Shown one piece after another: positions 26,713 through 36,195 of a stretch of 64,000 nt of DNA. The stretch's first letter is position 1. The number at the start of each line of letters is the position of its first letter. A model generated the notes under the pieces. It was not told the origin of the DNA and searched no databases. It saw nothing but the letters and a program-made list of their open reading frames with translations. Origin of the DNA: JADLGH01 sp964586675 (GTDB taxonomy: Bacteria > Desulfobacterota_D > UBA1144 > Nemesobacterales > UBA2774); NCBI GenBank assembly GCA_964586675.1, contig CAZPHQ010000012.1, positions 21,266 through 85,265 of the forward strand, given 5' to 3'. A program made the translations under genes and the position numbers.

Positions 26713-27654
26713 TCAACCGCCCGGGCGCGCATTCCCGCCGAATATCCGGTCGAGCCATTTTGTGACGGCTTCTCCGAGCGTTTCCTCGCACCCTTCGAAA
26801 TCGTGTCCGGCGTCCAGATACAATGCGCTCGCGTCGCGGTTTCCCGCTTCGGTCGCGAGCCCCGCGAGGTCGGCCGCTTCGTCCGGCCTGAGGTCAGTGT
26901 CTTCGTGCCCCTGTATGAGGAGGAGCGGGATGTTTATTCCCGTTATCTGCTTATAGCACTTGGCGGGCTCGGCCTCGGGCCCCGCGAGAAACCACCAGGT
27001 TTTATAGGTATACACCTCGGCGTGCTCGGGGTTAAGCGTTTCGCCCCGGGCCCTGTATATCACTACCGTCCTGTCTTCGGCAGTGTGCATCGGGTCGGGC
27101 TTCAGAGTTTCCTTAACACGCCTGTATATCTCGTCGTAGGAAGGGTTACTGCCGCATCTTTGCCACCTCCGCCTTACGGAATCGGGGTTCGAGTAGGGCG
27201 TGGAAACGGCGATCACGCCCTTAAGCGAAGGAAACTTGGAAACGTCGCTCCGGAGGGACGCGTATCTGAGCACTATGCTCCCGCCGATGCTGTACCCCAA
27301 GAGCACGATGCTCGTGTAGCCGAGCTTCTTCAGATAGACGATGGCGGCGTCGAGCTGCGGTATGGTGTCGTCGATTATCCCGTATCCGAAGAAGAGGCCG
27401 AACGTCGCGAGCCGCGTATTGATGCAGAGGGACGAATAGCCCGCTCTCGCAAGCAGCGGGGGCAGAAATTTCTGCGAGCCTTCGAGGAAATTCCCTAAAA
27501 AGCCGTGGACGTGAATTACCACGGTCTCTCTTCCCTCTCCCCGGCGCGGGACTGTGCTTTTGTAGTAGAGAGCGTCGATCTTTCCCGCCCCGTAGGGTAT
27601 GGAGATGAGCTCCTGCTCCATGAATTCCGGTATGTTCATATCCGGTATGTTCAT
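26713..27654 (-). CDS. Alpha/beta hydrolase
   Basis: A 313-aa serine hydrolase fold. VVIHVHGFLGNF is the oxyanion-side HG motif, LLGYSIGGSIVLRYASL holds the nucleophile elbow G-x-S-x-G, IPLLLIQGHEDTDLRPDEA fits the acid strand, and YLDAGHDFEGCE carries the catalytic histidine. No signal peptide. Substrate unknown. The start region repeats the pattern MNIPDMNIPEF, so two ATGs 12 bases apart are possible. It follows the CBM-esterase gene by 17 bases on the same strand; the two hydrolases probably form one transcript. Confidence 0.85.
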   Translation of the reverse strand: MNIPDMNIPEFMEQELISIPYGAGKIDALYYKSTVPRRGEGRETVVIHVHGFLGNFLEGSQKFLPPLLARAGYSSLCINTRLATFGLFFGYGIIDDTIPQLDAAIVYLKKLGYTSIVLLGYSIGGSIVLRYASLRSDVSKFPSLKGVIAVSTPYSNPDSVRRRWQRCGSNPSYDEIYRRVKETLKPDPMHTAEDRTVVIYRARGETLNPEHAEVYTYKTWWFLAGPEAEPAKCYKQITGINIPLLLIQGHEDTDLRPDEAADLAGLATEAGNRDASALYLDAGHDFEGCEETLGEAVTKWLDRIFGGNARPGG

Positions 27655-27671
27655 ATATCGGCGCCGCGGCT

Positions 27672-29033
27672 TCAGTAAGTGATGGTTATTACGTTCTTAT
27701 CCGTGTCGGTCTCGACCTTCGCCGAATCGCCGCCGGTTTCGATCTTCGGCTTTTGAGCCGTGTCTATCAGCTCGCGGGACGGTCTTAGTATCACCTGTTT
27801 TATGTTCTCAGTGGCTGCGCTGAGCTGCTTCTTCCCGTTCACGTCCGCCTCGACCTTTATCGGCCTCGTGAGCTCGTAGGGCATGAACTCCGTCCAGTAG
27901 GCCCTGTTCTTGAAAACCCCGAACGGAGCGGTGTAGTAAACGGACTTCGGATACCTCTCCAGCCTGAAATTCCCGAACCACTCGAAAACGTCCGGGAGAT
28001 CGTCGTCAACCATCATCCAGGTGTGCCCCTCGTCCGGATAAAATTTGAACTTCACCTTCGCCCCGAGCTTTTCGAGTATCTCGTTAAGGGCCACGGCGTC
28101 GGCCGCGGGCACCGCTTCGTCCGCCCCGCCGTGGGAGATGTATACCGGTAGGTTCACGAGGTTGAGAATCATCCTGTGCGGGAAATCGAGCCCTCCGACG
28201 AATTTCGCGACAGCGTCACCGTCCATGCCCTTCACGGCGTCCTTATAATTTCTGAGCTTGTATGGGCCGAATACGAACGCCGAGGCCGCTATCACGTCCG
28301 GAAAATACATCGACACCAGAAACGCTTCGAGCCCGCCGTTGGACATCCCCGTGAGATACAGCCTGCTCTCGTCTAGCCTGAATTTTTGCTTCACGAACGC
28401 GAGGAGCTCGGAGAATATGTCGAGCTTCCCCTGCCTGATGAAATCCCCGCCCAGCTCTGGCGCGGGCATTATGCCTATATAGCCGTTCCTCCTGCAGCAG
28501 GTATCTATCTGCTGGGATTTTACGTAGTTGTTGAGGCATATGACGGCCGGAGTCGCCACGCCGTCGTCGTAGTTCTGCGGGAGCACGTAAAAGAGGTTAA
28601 AGCGCCTCCTGTATTTGGCCGAATCGAAGAAGGTGTGGGATATTCCCCTCCCTTCGAGGGTGAATTTTCGTCTTTCGGGGTTGTCCGCCAGAAGGACCTC
28701 GCCGCTCCCCGCTATGTAAACGACGGAGTTCGCGCCGCCCGAAGTGTCGGGGTTAAGGTCGGGGTTGTTGGGGTCCGTTATCCAGCTGCCGTCCACTATG
28801 AACTTGTAGTCGTAAGACCTTCCCGGCCTCAGGCTGAATACCGCGCGCCACACGTCGTCGCGCCCCTTGACGAGCCTGCTCGCATCCTGGTTCCATCCGT
28901 TCATGTCTCCGGATATGAAAACGTTCTGCGCCCCCGGTCCGTAGTAGCTGAAAAGGACGCCCTCGCTCACGTTCCTGGGCCTGCCCGCCCACTGTCCCTC
29001 GTATTTCGAAACTATTCCACTGTAGTCTGTCAT
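27672..29033 (-). CDS. Esterase with N-terminal CBM48/AMPK-type glycan-binding domain
   Basis: A 453-aa two-domain protein. Residues about 25-110 form an early-set/CBM48-like beta-sandwich (GAQNVFISGDMNGWNQDASRL, YDYKFIVDGSWITDPNNP), as in glycogen-branching enzymes and AMPK. Residues about 130-370 are an esterase D-like alpha/beta hydrolase with the elbow LYLTGMSNGGLEAF and the histidine segment DEGHTWMM. A C-terminal part of about 80 residues is unassigned. No clear signal peptide. It could be a ferulic- or acetyl-esterase-like enzyme or act on a glycolipid or glucan; the substrate is unknown. It is upstream of the second hydrolase gene. Confidence 0.82.
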   Translation of the reverse strand: MTDYSGIVSKYEGQWAGRPRNVSEGVLFSYYGPGAQNVFISGDMNGWNQDASRLVKGRDDVWRAVFSLRPGRSYDYKFIVDGSWITDPNNPDLNPDTSGGANSVVYIAGSGEVLLADNPERRKFTLEGRGISHTFFDSAKYRRRFNLFYVLPQNYDDGVATPAVICLNNYVKSQQIDTCCRRNGYIGIMPAPELGGDFIRQGKLDIFSELLAFVKQKFRLDESRLYLTGMSNGGLEAFLVSMYFPDVIAASAFVFGPYKLRNYKDAVKGMDGDAVAKFVGGLDFPHRMILNLVNLPVYISHGGADEAVPAADAVALNEILEKLGAKVKFKFYPDEGHTWMMVDDDLPDVFEWFGNFRLERYPKSVYYTAPFGVFKNRAYWTEFMPYELTRPIKVEADVNGKKQLSAATENIKQVILRPSRELIDTAQKPKIETGGDSAKVETDTDKNVITITY

Positions 29034-29200
29034 GGCGAAGTCTCCGGATTAGGTCTTTACATTTACTACATAATATTCCAATTCTTTTAAAAATCTATCG
29101 CCGGCGTCCGAATCCGACTCCCCGCGAAACGAACCGGACAGTCTCTCCCCGCTCCCCGGTGTTGGACAGGAGGGCTTTTTTTAATACACTAAGTGAAGAC

Positions 29201-30319
29201 ATGTCAGGCGCCATACCGGAATCACTCAAACAGTTCGCAGACCCCTCTCGGCCGAAAGAGCTTCGCCTGATGGCCGCCCGCGGCCTGGTTCCCGCTTCCC
29301 CGAGAGACCTCTCGCGAATACTCTACTACCTCACGCTCGACGGGGACGAAGACGTATCCCGCGAGGCCGGCGAGACGCTTTCCGGCATGCCGCGCGAGGT
29401 CGTATCGGGCATCCTTTCGGACACGGGCGCAGAGTCGGGCCTCCTCGACTTCTTCGCGCACGCTCTCGCCGACGAGGCAATGCTCCAGAAGATCCTTCTC
29501 AACAGCTCGGCCACGGACCGGACGGTCGCGTATCTCGCGGAGCGGGTGCACGACCAGAACGTTATAGACCTCATAGCCAATAACCACGAGAGGATCGCCC
29601 GCTCCTACGAAATAGTCGAAGCCCTCAGCAAGAACCCGCTGATAACCCGCTCCACGATGGACGGGGTCTTAGATTTCCTCAAGCTCTATATGGGCGACAA
29701 ATTCGGTTTGCCTCTCGGTACGGATGCCGGAGAGGGCGAAGATGCCGAGCCTGTCCCTTCGGAGACAGCGCTTTCGGGCGAGGCTCTCCCCGAAAGCTCC
29801 TTTCTCGATGATTTCGAAATCGACAGCGACCTTATCGAGGAAGAAGAAGCCGACTATGAAGCCGACGAATCGGCGGAAGAGCAGCGCACTCCGGACGCGC
29901 TCAACCAAAACGCCTACATAAAAATAAGCGCCCTTAACGTCGGACAAAAGATAAAGCTGGCGCTCCTCGGGAACAGCGAGGCGCGGGCCATTCTTGTAAA
30001 GGACCCGAACAGGATAGTCTCACGCGCCGTGCTCAAGAATCCGCGAATTACGGACACCGAGGTCGTACGGATAGCTCAGTCGAAAATAGTGAGCGACGAA
30101 ATACTCAGGGAAATATCGGAGGGAAGGAAGTGGACGAGGCTCTATCAGGTGAAGCTCGCGCTCGTCACCAACCCGAAGACGCCGCCGCATATATCTATAG
30201 GCCTCTTAAAGCAGCTCCGGGAGTTCGACCTCAGGAATTTAAGGTGGAACAAGAATCTCTCTGGCGTCGTCGCGACGGCTGTGAAAAACATGATGAAAGA
30301 GCGGAATGAGAGAAAATAA
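29201..30319 (+). CDS. Uncharacterised helical-repeat protein
   Basis: About 372 aa from the ATG at 29201; the frame extends to a GTG at 29159, and AGGAGGG at 29170 sits between, so the start is uncertain. It has two helical-repeat (HEAT/DUF2336-like) halves joined by a very acidic linker at about residues 190-240 (EEEEADYEADESAEEQ). The C-terminal half includes KIKLALLGNSEARAILVKD, RAVLKNPRITDTEVVRIA and KLALVTNPKTP, pointing to repeats of about 35 residues. I know similar proteins only as hypothetical genes in deltaproteobacteria-like genomes. It sits 30 bp upstream of the RluD-type synthase gene. Confidence 0.65.
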   Translation: MSGAIPESLKQFADPSRPKELRLMAARGLVPASPRDLSRILYYLTLDGDEDVSREAGETLSGMPREVVSGILSDTGAESGLLDFFAHALADEAMLQKILLNSSATDRTVAYLAERVHDQNVIDLIANNHERIARSYEIVEALSKNPLITRSTMDGVLDFLKLYMGDKFGLPLGTDAGEGEDAEPVPSETALSGEALPESSFLDDFEIDSDLIEEEEADYEADESAEEQRTPDALNQNAYIKISALNVGQKIKLALLGNSEARAILVKDPNRIVSRAVLKNPRITDTEVVRIAQSKIVSDEILREISEGRKWTRLYQVKLALVTNPKTPPHISIGLLKQLREFDLRNLRWNKNLSGVVATAVKNMMKERNERK

Positions 30320-30349
30320 ATTCAGGCCTTTTTCTCGGCGGGTCCGCGC

Positions 30350-31330
30350 ATGACGTCCGGCGGTAAAACACTCACGCTCGTAGTCCCCGCCAGGCTCTCC
30401 GGAAAAAGGGCGGACGCCGTACTCCCCGATTTACTTCCCGAGCTTACGCGCTCCCGGATAAAAAAGCTCATCGAAGAGAAGAATATACTCGTCGACGGGA
30501 GCCCGATAAAACCTTCGAGAAAGCTCGGCATCGGGGAAACCGTTCACGTCACCATACCCGCGCCGGCCCCCCTCGAAGCCGCGCCGGAAGATATTCCGAT
30601 AAGCATTATTTACGAGGACGAATACATCGCCGTAATAGACAAGCCGGCGGGCATTACTGTTCACCCCGGCGCGGGCGTTCCGGGCGGGACGCTCGTGAAC
30701 GCGCTCCTTTATCATCTCGGCGGCCTCTCGGGCGTGGGGGGGAAGGTTCGGCCGGGAATAGTGCACAGGCTCGACAAAAACACCTCCGGGGTTATCGTCG
30801 TAGCGAAGGACGATGCCTCCCACAACTCCCTCGCCGCGCAGTTCAAGTCACGCACCGTGGAAAAGAGATACCTCGCTATCGTCGAGGGCGTGATGAAGAC
30901 GGATTCCGGCTCCATCTCCTCACGCATCGGGAGGCACCCGGTCGACAGAAAGAAAATGTCGTCCAAAGCGCCCTCGGGGAGGGAATCGCTGACGCTCTGG
31001 AAGATGAGAAAAAAACTGAGAGGCGCGACGCTCGTAGAGGCGCGTCCAAGAACGGGAAGGACGCACCAGATAAGGGTCCATTTCGCCGAAGCCGGACACC
31101 CGCTCCTGGCCGACGATGTTTACGGCGGGAAGGGAAAAAAGCCTCCCGTCATATCCACTGCGGCGGAAATTACAGGGAGGCACGCGCTTCACGCCTGGAA
31201 GCTCGCTTTTGCGCATCCCCGGACGGGTGAGCGCATGGAATTCATGTCCCCCATACCGGAAGACATGAAAAAAGCGCTTAACTTTCTCTCAGAAGCCGGG
31301 GAGAATAATTCACTGAATGAGCTGGATTAA
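30350..31330 (+). CDS. rluD: RluA-family pseudouridine synthase (RluD-like)
   Basis: Converts uridines in 23S rRNA to pseudouridine. The 326-aa protein has an N-terminal S4 RNA-binding domain (residues about 15-75, RADAVLPDLLPELTRSRIKKLIEE) and a catalytic domain with the motif VHRLDKNTSGV, whose Asp is the nucleophile. ARPRTGRTHQIRVHFA and HPLLADDVYGG are further family blocks. The S4 domain plus length favours the RluD subgroup. The stop overlaps pgeF by 14 bases, the same neighbour pair (rluD-pgeF) as in E. coli. Confidence 0.92.
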   Translation: MTSGGKTLTLVVPARLSGKRADAVLPDLLPELTRSRIKKLIEEKNILVDGSPIKPSRKLGIGETVHVTIPAPAPLEAAPEDIPISIIYEDEYIAVIDKPAGITVHPGAGVPGGTLVNALLYHLGGLSGVGGKVRPGIVHRLDKNTSGVIVVAKDDASHNSLAAQFKSRTVEKRYLAIVEGVMKTDSGSISSRIGRHPVDRKKMSSKAPSGRESLTLWKMRKKLRGATLVEARPRTGRTHQIRVHFAEAGHPLLADDVYGGKGKKPPVISTAAEITGRHALHAWKLAFAHPRTGERMEFMSPIPEDMKKALNFLSEAGENNSLNELD

Positions 31331-31997
31331 ATCACGCATATTGTCCTCGATACCGGGCGTCGTTCACGGCTTCGGGCAGAGAGATTCCGGCGGCCGGGAT
31401 GGAATTGCGGGTGTTTTCGGTCTAAGGAAAGTCGCCCGTCTGAAACAGGTCCACGGTAACGGGATAGTCTTCACGGACGACGAGGGGATATTCGAATCTC
31501 CTCCCCCCGAGGGCGACGGGCTCATAAATTCACTAAGAGGGTTCGGCGTCGCCGCCGCGGCGGCGGACTGCGTACCCGTTCTCTTCGCGGACGAAGACGG
31601 CACCGTGACGGCGGCTGTCCACGCGGGCTGGCGCGGTACGCTGGCCGAAATATCCGCCGAGGCCCTTCGTCTCATAAACGAGCGCTACGGCGTTCCGCCA
31701 TCCAGAATGCGCGTCGTTATAGGGCCGTCCATAAAATCCTGCTGCTACGAGGTGGGTGAGGACGTGGCCTCCCTTTTCCTCGGCAAATACGGCGACGACG
31801 GCGATTATATATACGAGAAGGGAGGGGGAAAATACATGCTCGACCTCCCGCGTATGAACGCGATAATACTCGAAAGGGAAGGGGCGGGAGCGATAGAAAC
31901 CCTGGCCTACTGCACGAAATGCGACGGAAGCTTTTACTCCTACAGGAGAGAGGGCAAGGGCGTCCCGAGCCAGCTCAGCTTCATCGGCCTCCTTTAA
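31317..31997 (+). CDS. pgeF: Peptidoglycan editing factor / multicopper-like purine nucleosidase family
   Basis: A 226-aa YfiH/DUF152 (laccase-domain) protein. LKQVHGNGIVF holds the first metal-ligand histidine, GVAAAAADCVPVLFAD the cysteine, and AAVHAGWRGTLAEI the second histidine. E. coli YfiH removes misincorporated L-Ser from UDP-MurNAc and related proteins act on nucleosides. The start overlaps the end of the rluD-like gene by 14 bases. Confidence 0.93.
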   Translation: MSWIKSRILSSIPGVVHGFGQRDSGGRDGIAGVFGLRKVARLKQVHGNGIVFTDDEGIFESPPPEGDGLINSLRGFGVAAAAADCVPVLFADEDGTVTAAVHAGWRGTLAEISAEALRLINERYGVPPSRMRVVIGPSIKSCCYEVGEDVASLFLGKYGDDGDYIYEKGGGKYMLDLPRMNAIILEREGAGAIETLAYCTKCDGSFYSYRREGKGVPSQLSFIGLL

Positions 31998-32080
31998 TCC
32001 GGCTTGAAATAGGTGTTATTTTCATGCTTGGGTATAATATCGGGGTTTTATCCGAAAAATAAAACTGACTGGAGGCGAGC

Positions 32081-32524
32081 ATGCTTCAGATACTGTGCTG
32101 GATCGATACGGAGGATTACCTCTATCTCCAATCGATGAACGAGCAGAACCAGACGCTTAACTACTACGGCTACACGTTCGAGGTGGAAGGCGGTGCGGAG
32201 GGCATAGGCACGAGCGTAATAAGGCTTTTGGTCGTCGAGTTCGTAAGCGCCAAGATGGCTGTGGGGTTCGTGCTTCCGAATAACTTCGTCATCGAGGGGA
32301 AGGAGCTTACGTTAAGGATCGTCTCGCCCGAAAACCCTTCGAAGGACATCCCGGTCGTCTGCAAGATCTCGGACGAGATTAAAAAGGCGAACTACATGGG
32401 CGACGACCAGGAAAAGATAGAGTATATAGGCTTCACACTGGAAAAATTCTACGAGAACAACAGCGCGAAATTCTACCTTCACGACCTCCGGCCCCCAACA
32501 GAGCAGAAGGGGCATCAGGAATAG
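32081..32524 (+). CDS. Uncharacterised protein, 147 aa
   Basis: I do not recognise this protein. It reads as a small beta-rich cytosolic protein (ELTLRIVSPENPSKDIPVVCKISDE, KIEYIGFTLEKFYENNSAKFYLHD), with no signal peptide, no membrane segment and one cysteine pair too distant to be a motif. GGAGG eight bases before the ATG supports the start. It stands between pgeF (83-bp gap) and argG (139-bp gap). A PilZ-like fold crossed my mind, but its RxxxR motif is missing. Confidence 0.6.
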   Translation: MLQILCWIDTEDYLYLQSMNEQNQTLNYYGYTFEVEGGAEGIGTSVIRLLVVEFVSAKMAVGFVLPNNFVIEGKELTLRIVSPENPSKDIPVVCKISDEIKKANYMGDDQEKIEYIGFTLEKFYENNSAKFYLHDLRPPTEQKGHQE

Positions 32525-32663
32525 ACCGGATTCCCGGCGCGGACGCTTTATGAAATAAAGAACAGCATCACGATTGGCGAACGCCGGCAGGGCTCCGGGA
32601 GGGTTGCGAATAAAATCACGGCTCCACGGCCGGCTTAAAGATAATTCGGAGGAACATCATATA

Positions 32664-33872
32664 ATGGCAAAGAAAAATAAAATTGTGCTTGCATACTCGG
32701 GCGGCCTCGACACTTCCGTCATTCTCAAGTGGCTTGCCGAAAAGTACGATGCGGAAATAATCGCCTTCGTCGCCGACCTTGGCCAGGGAGAAGACCTCGA
32801 AGCGGCGCGCGAGAAGGCCCTTAAAACGGGCGCGAGCAAGGTATATATCGAAGACCTTCGCGACGAATTCGTCCGCGACTTCGTCTATCCCGCCATACAG
32901 GCCAACGCCGTTTACGAGGGGGTTTATCTCTTGGGAACGTCGCTTGCCCGCCCGCTCATCGCGAAGCGGCAGATCGAGATCGCGAAGAAGGAAAAGGCCT
33001 TCGCCGTTTCCCACGGCGCTACGGGCAAGGGGAACGACCAGGTGAGGTTCGAACTCACTTATTACGCGCTCGACCCGTCGATAAAAGTCATCGCGCCGTG
33101 GAGGGAGTGGGATTTGAATTCCCGTACTGCCCTCCTCGAATATGCGAAGAAGCACGGGATACCCGTTCCTGTCACCGCCGCCAAGCCCTACAGCTGCGAC
33201 AGGAACCTCCTTCACATAAGCTATGAGGGCGGCATTCTGGAAGATCCGTGGTCGGAGCCGCCGGACGACATGTTCGAGCTCACCGTGTCCCCTGAAAAAG
33301 CCCCCGACGAGCCCACATATATCGACATAGATTTCGAAGACGGCGTCCCGGTGAAGATCGACGGCAAATCCATGAAGCCCGCGAAGCTCCTCGGCACGCT
33401 GAACAAAATAGGCGGGGCGAACGGCGTCGGCCGCGTCGACCTCGTCGAGAACAGATTTGTCGGTATGAAGTCGAGGGGCGTATACGAGACCCCGGGCGGT
33501 ACGATACTTCATGTTGCACACAGGGCGCTCGAATCCCTCACGATGGACAGGGAGGTCATGCATCTCAGGGACTCGCTCATACCGAAAATCTCGGAGCTCA
33601 TCTATTACGGCTTCTGGTACTCCCCCGAGATGGCCATGATAAAGGCGGCGCTCGACGAATCGCAGAAGAATGTTACGGGCACGATAAGGCTCAAGATCTA
33701 CAAGGGTAACATCATACTCGCGGGCAGGCGCTCGCCGTACTCGCTTTACAACCCTGCGCTCGCGACATTCGAGGAAGACAGCATATACAACCAGGCCGAT
33801 GCGACGGGCTTCATAAAGCTGAACGCGCTCCGGCTCTCGATGCGGAAGCTCCTCGAAGAGAAGAAGAAATAA
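32664..33872 (+). CDS. argG: Argininosuccinate synthase
   Basis: ATP-dependent ligation of citrulline and aspartate. 402 aa from the ATG at 32664, which follows CGGAGG; an upstream in-frame GTG would add 30 residues that are not family-like. The P-loop-like pyrophosphatase motif KIVLAYSGGLDTSVILKWL and the second block VSHGATGKGNDQVRFE are intact. It heads a tight unit argG-queA-rlmD (13- and 14-base gaps), an unusual mix of amino-acid and RNA-modification genes. argH is 28 kb upstream. Confidence 0.97.
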   Translation: MAKKNKIVLAYSGGLDTSVILKWLAEKYDAEIIAFVADLGQGEDLEAAREKALKTGASKVYIEDLRDEFVRDFVYPAIQANAVYEGVYLLGTSLARPLIAKRQIEIAKKEKAFAVSHGATGKGNDQVRFELTYYALDPSIKVIAPWREWDLNSRTALLEYAKKHGIPVPVTAAKPYSCDRNLLHISYEGGILEDPWSEPPDDMFELTVSPEKAPDEPTYIDIDFEDGVPVKIDGKSMKPAKLLGTLNKIGGANGVGRVDLVENRFVGMKSRGVYETPGGTILHVAHRALESLTMDREVMHLRDSLIPKISELIYYGFWYSPEMAMIKAALDESQKNVTGTIRLKIYKGNIILAGRRSPYSLYNPALATFEEDSIYNQADATGFIKLNALRLSMRKLLEEKKK

Positions 33873-33885
33873 AAACGGCTTCGAC

Positions 33886-34893
33886 ATGAAGACCTCGGAT
33901 TTCGATTACGACCTCCCGGAGGAGAGGATTGCCGTCCGCCCCCTTCCCGGGAGGCAGGATTCGAGGCTTCTACTCCTGGACAGGGAAGACGGCTCCATAA
34001 CTCACCGGAAGTTCCTGGACCTGCCAGGTCTTATCCGCCCGGGCGACCTGCTCGTCCTCAACAATACACGTGTCCTCCCGGCGAGACTCTACGGCAAAAA
34101 GCCGTCCGGGGCCGAGATCGAGGTCCTTCTCGAAGAGAAGGCCGGGGACAGGACGTGGAAATGTATAGCGAGGGGCCCGAAACAGAATCTCTTGGTCGAT
34201 TTCGGAGAGGGGCTTAGAGGGACGCTTACACAGCTCGGCGATGATGCGTGGCACATCGAGTTTAACGACGACGTTCTGGCTTTCCTGGACTCCCTCGGTC
34301 ACATGCCGCTGCCGCCCTATATAAAACGAAGGGCAGACGAGGAAGACAGAGCGACTTACCAGACTGTCTACGCCGAGAGGGAAGGGGCAATAGCCGCGCC
34401 GACGGCGGGGCTTCATTTCACGGAGCAGCTTTTATCGGAGATAGAAGGGAAGGGCGTCGGGGTCGCGCGCATAACGCTACACGTCGGCGCGGGTACGTTC
34501 CTCCCCGTAAAATCGGAGAACATCGAGGAGCACCGTATTCATTCCGAGTGGAGAGATGTCTCACCCGAAACGGCGAAGATGGTGAACGATACGCGGTCCC
34601 GAGGCGGTCGCGTAGTCGCGGTCGGCACGACTGTGCTAAGGTCGCTCGAATCGGCCGCCGGGGAAGACGGCACAGTCTCGGCTGCCAAAGGCCGAACAGA
34701 CCTCTTCGTCTATCCGGGCTACAGCTTTCGCGTGACGGACGCGCTCGTCACCAACTTCCACATGCCGCGCTCGACGCTCCTCATGCTGGTTTCGGCATTC
34801 GCCGGGCGGGAGCTTATACTTAAATCTTACGCCGCCGCGCTCGAGAGCGGGTACAGGTTCTTAAGCTACGGCGACGCGATGTTTATAATCTAA
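33886..34893 (+). CDS. queA: tRNA preQ1(34) ribosyltransferase-isomerase
   Basis: Uses the ribosyl part of SAM to turn preQ1 in tRNA into epoxyqueuosine. The 335-aa length is standard. The N-terminal FDYDLPEERIAVRPLPGRQDSRLL, VLNNTRVLPARLYG, and the C-terminal GRTDLFVYPGYSFRVTDALVTNFHMPRSTLLMLVSAF identify the family with certainty. No tgt or queG is nearby. Second gene of the argG-queA-rlmD unit. Confidence 0.97.
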   Translation: MKTSDFDYDLPEERIAVRPLPGRQDSRLLLLDREDGSITHRKFLDLPGLIRPGDLLVLNNTRVLPARLYGKKPSGAEIEVLLEEKAGDRTWKCIARGPKQNLLVDFGEGLRGTLTQLGDDAWHIEFNDDVLAFLDSLGHMPLPPYIKRRADEEDRATYQTVYAEREGAIAAPTAGLHFTEQLLSEIEGKGVGVARITLHVGAGTFLPVKSENIEEHRIHSEWRDVSPETAKMVNDTRSRGGRVVAVGTTVLRSLESAAGEDGTVSAAKGRTDLFVYPGYSFRVTDALVTNFHMPRSTLLMLVSAFAGRELILKSYAAALESGYRFLSYGDAMFII

Positions 34894-34907
34894 ACCGGGA
34901 GAATAAA

Positions 34908-36164
34908 TTGCAGGTAGAAATCGAGAGCATAGCGTTCGGGGGGAGCGGGGTCGCAAGGGAAGGCGGGAAGGTGATTTTCGTCAAGGGAGGCGTCCCGCGC
35001 GACGTGCTAGCCGTCAGGATTATCAAGGACAAGGGCAGCTACGCCGAGGCCATAATCGAAAGCGTTATAACGCCCTCGCCCGAAAGGGCGGAGCCCGCGT
35101 GCGAAGTCTTCGGCACATGCGGCGGATGCCAGCTTCAGAATCTCGGCTACAGCGCTCAGCTCAGGGAGAAAGAGAACATGCTCCGGGAGACGCTCCGGAG
35201 GACGGGCGGCTTCGACGATCTATCAGTCGAGCCGATATTCCCCTCGAAGAGCGAATACTCCTACAGGACGCGCGTCAGGCTCGCAGCCTGGTATTACGCC
35301 GGCAGGTGGCACATAGGATACAACATAGGCGGGACGCACAGAAAAGTGGGAATAACCTCCTGCCCGATATCCGACGGGCCGATAAACGGGGCCATAGGCA
35401 GGATAGCCTCCGTTCTATACTCGTTCGACAGGCCGGAATTCCCTCTCGAATTCGTGCAGATATCGTCAGGCGGCAGCACTGCGTATATATCCCTCGTCGC
35501 CAGATCCGGGAAGCAGCCCGGGGCGCTTAATGTTCTCGCGAAACATCTCGGAAGGTTTCCCGAAACGGAGAATGTATCCATAAGGGGAAGGTCGGAAGCC
35601 GAGTTCGAGTTCGGGCTTTCGGGGATGAAATTCCTGGCGAATCCGTCGGTCTTCACGCAGTCGAACCCGGGCGTCAACGAGGCTATTGTCCGTACCGTTC
35701 TCGAATGGGCCGCCCCGCTTGAGGGGCTCAAAATTCTCGATCTTTATTCCGGGATAGGCAACTTCTCTGTGCCACTCGCGAGCGGGGCGGAGAAGGTCGT
35801 GTCCGTCGAGATAAACAGGTTCCCGGCGGCGCTCGCCCGGAAGAACGCGGAAATAAACGGCGTCAAAAATGTCTCGTTCGTGACTGCTCCCTCCGCCGAA
35901 GCGGTAAGCGAGCTCGTCCAGAAAGGAGAAACGTTCGATCTCATAGTGCTCGACCCGCCGAGGGAAGGGGCGAAGGAGATTCTCGAATGTATAGCGTCGC
36001 TGTCCACGGGGAAAATTATATACGTCTCTTGCGATCCGGTGACGCTGTCGCGCGACCTCAAACGTCTAAAAGAACTTGGTTGGAGCCCCCGCCGCGTAAG
36101 GCCGTTCGACATGTTCCCCCAGACGTATCATGTGGAATCGGTTTCGCTGCTCTCAAGACTCTGA
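34908..36164 (+). CDS. rlmD: 23S rRNA (uracil-5-)-methyltransferase RlmD-like
   Basis: A 418-aa SAM-dependent RNA m5U methyltransferase. Residues about 1-55 are a TRAM RNA-binding domain; a Fe-S cluster set lies at CEVFGTCGGCQLQ with a later cysteine in ITSCPI; the C-terminal Rossmann part has ILDLYSGIGNFSVPLA, DLIVLDPPREG and the catalytic cysteine in IIYVSCDPVTLSRDL. The start is a TTG with GGGAG eight bases upstream. RlmC/RlmD/TrmA cannot be separated without alignment. Third gene of the argG unit. Confidence 0.88.
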   Translation: MQVEIESIAFGGSGVAREGGKVIFVKGGVPRDVLAVRIIKDKGSYAEAIIESVITPSPERAEPACEVFGTCGGCQLQNLGYSAQLREKENMLRETLRRTGGFDDLSVEPIFPSKSEYSYRTRVRLAAWYYAGRWHIGYNIGGTHRKVGITSCPISDGPINGAIGRIASVLYSFDRPEFPLEFVQISSGGSTAYISLVARSGKQPGALNVLAKHLGRFPETENVSIRGRSEAEFEFGLSGMKFLANPSVFTQSNPGVNEAIVRTVLEWAAPLEGLKILDLYSGIGNFSVPLASGAEKVVSVEINRFPAALARKNAEINGVKNVSFVTAPSAEAVSELVQKGETFDLIVLDPPREGAKEILECIASLSTGKIIYVSCDPVTLSRDLKRLKELGWSPRRVRPFDMFPQTYHVESVSLLSRL

Positions 36165-36195
36165 GGCGAGGATTAATGCTGCAGCGCCATGGGCT

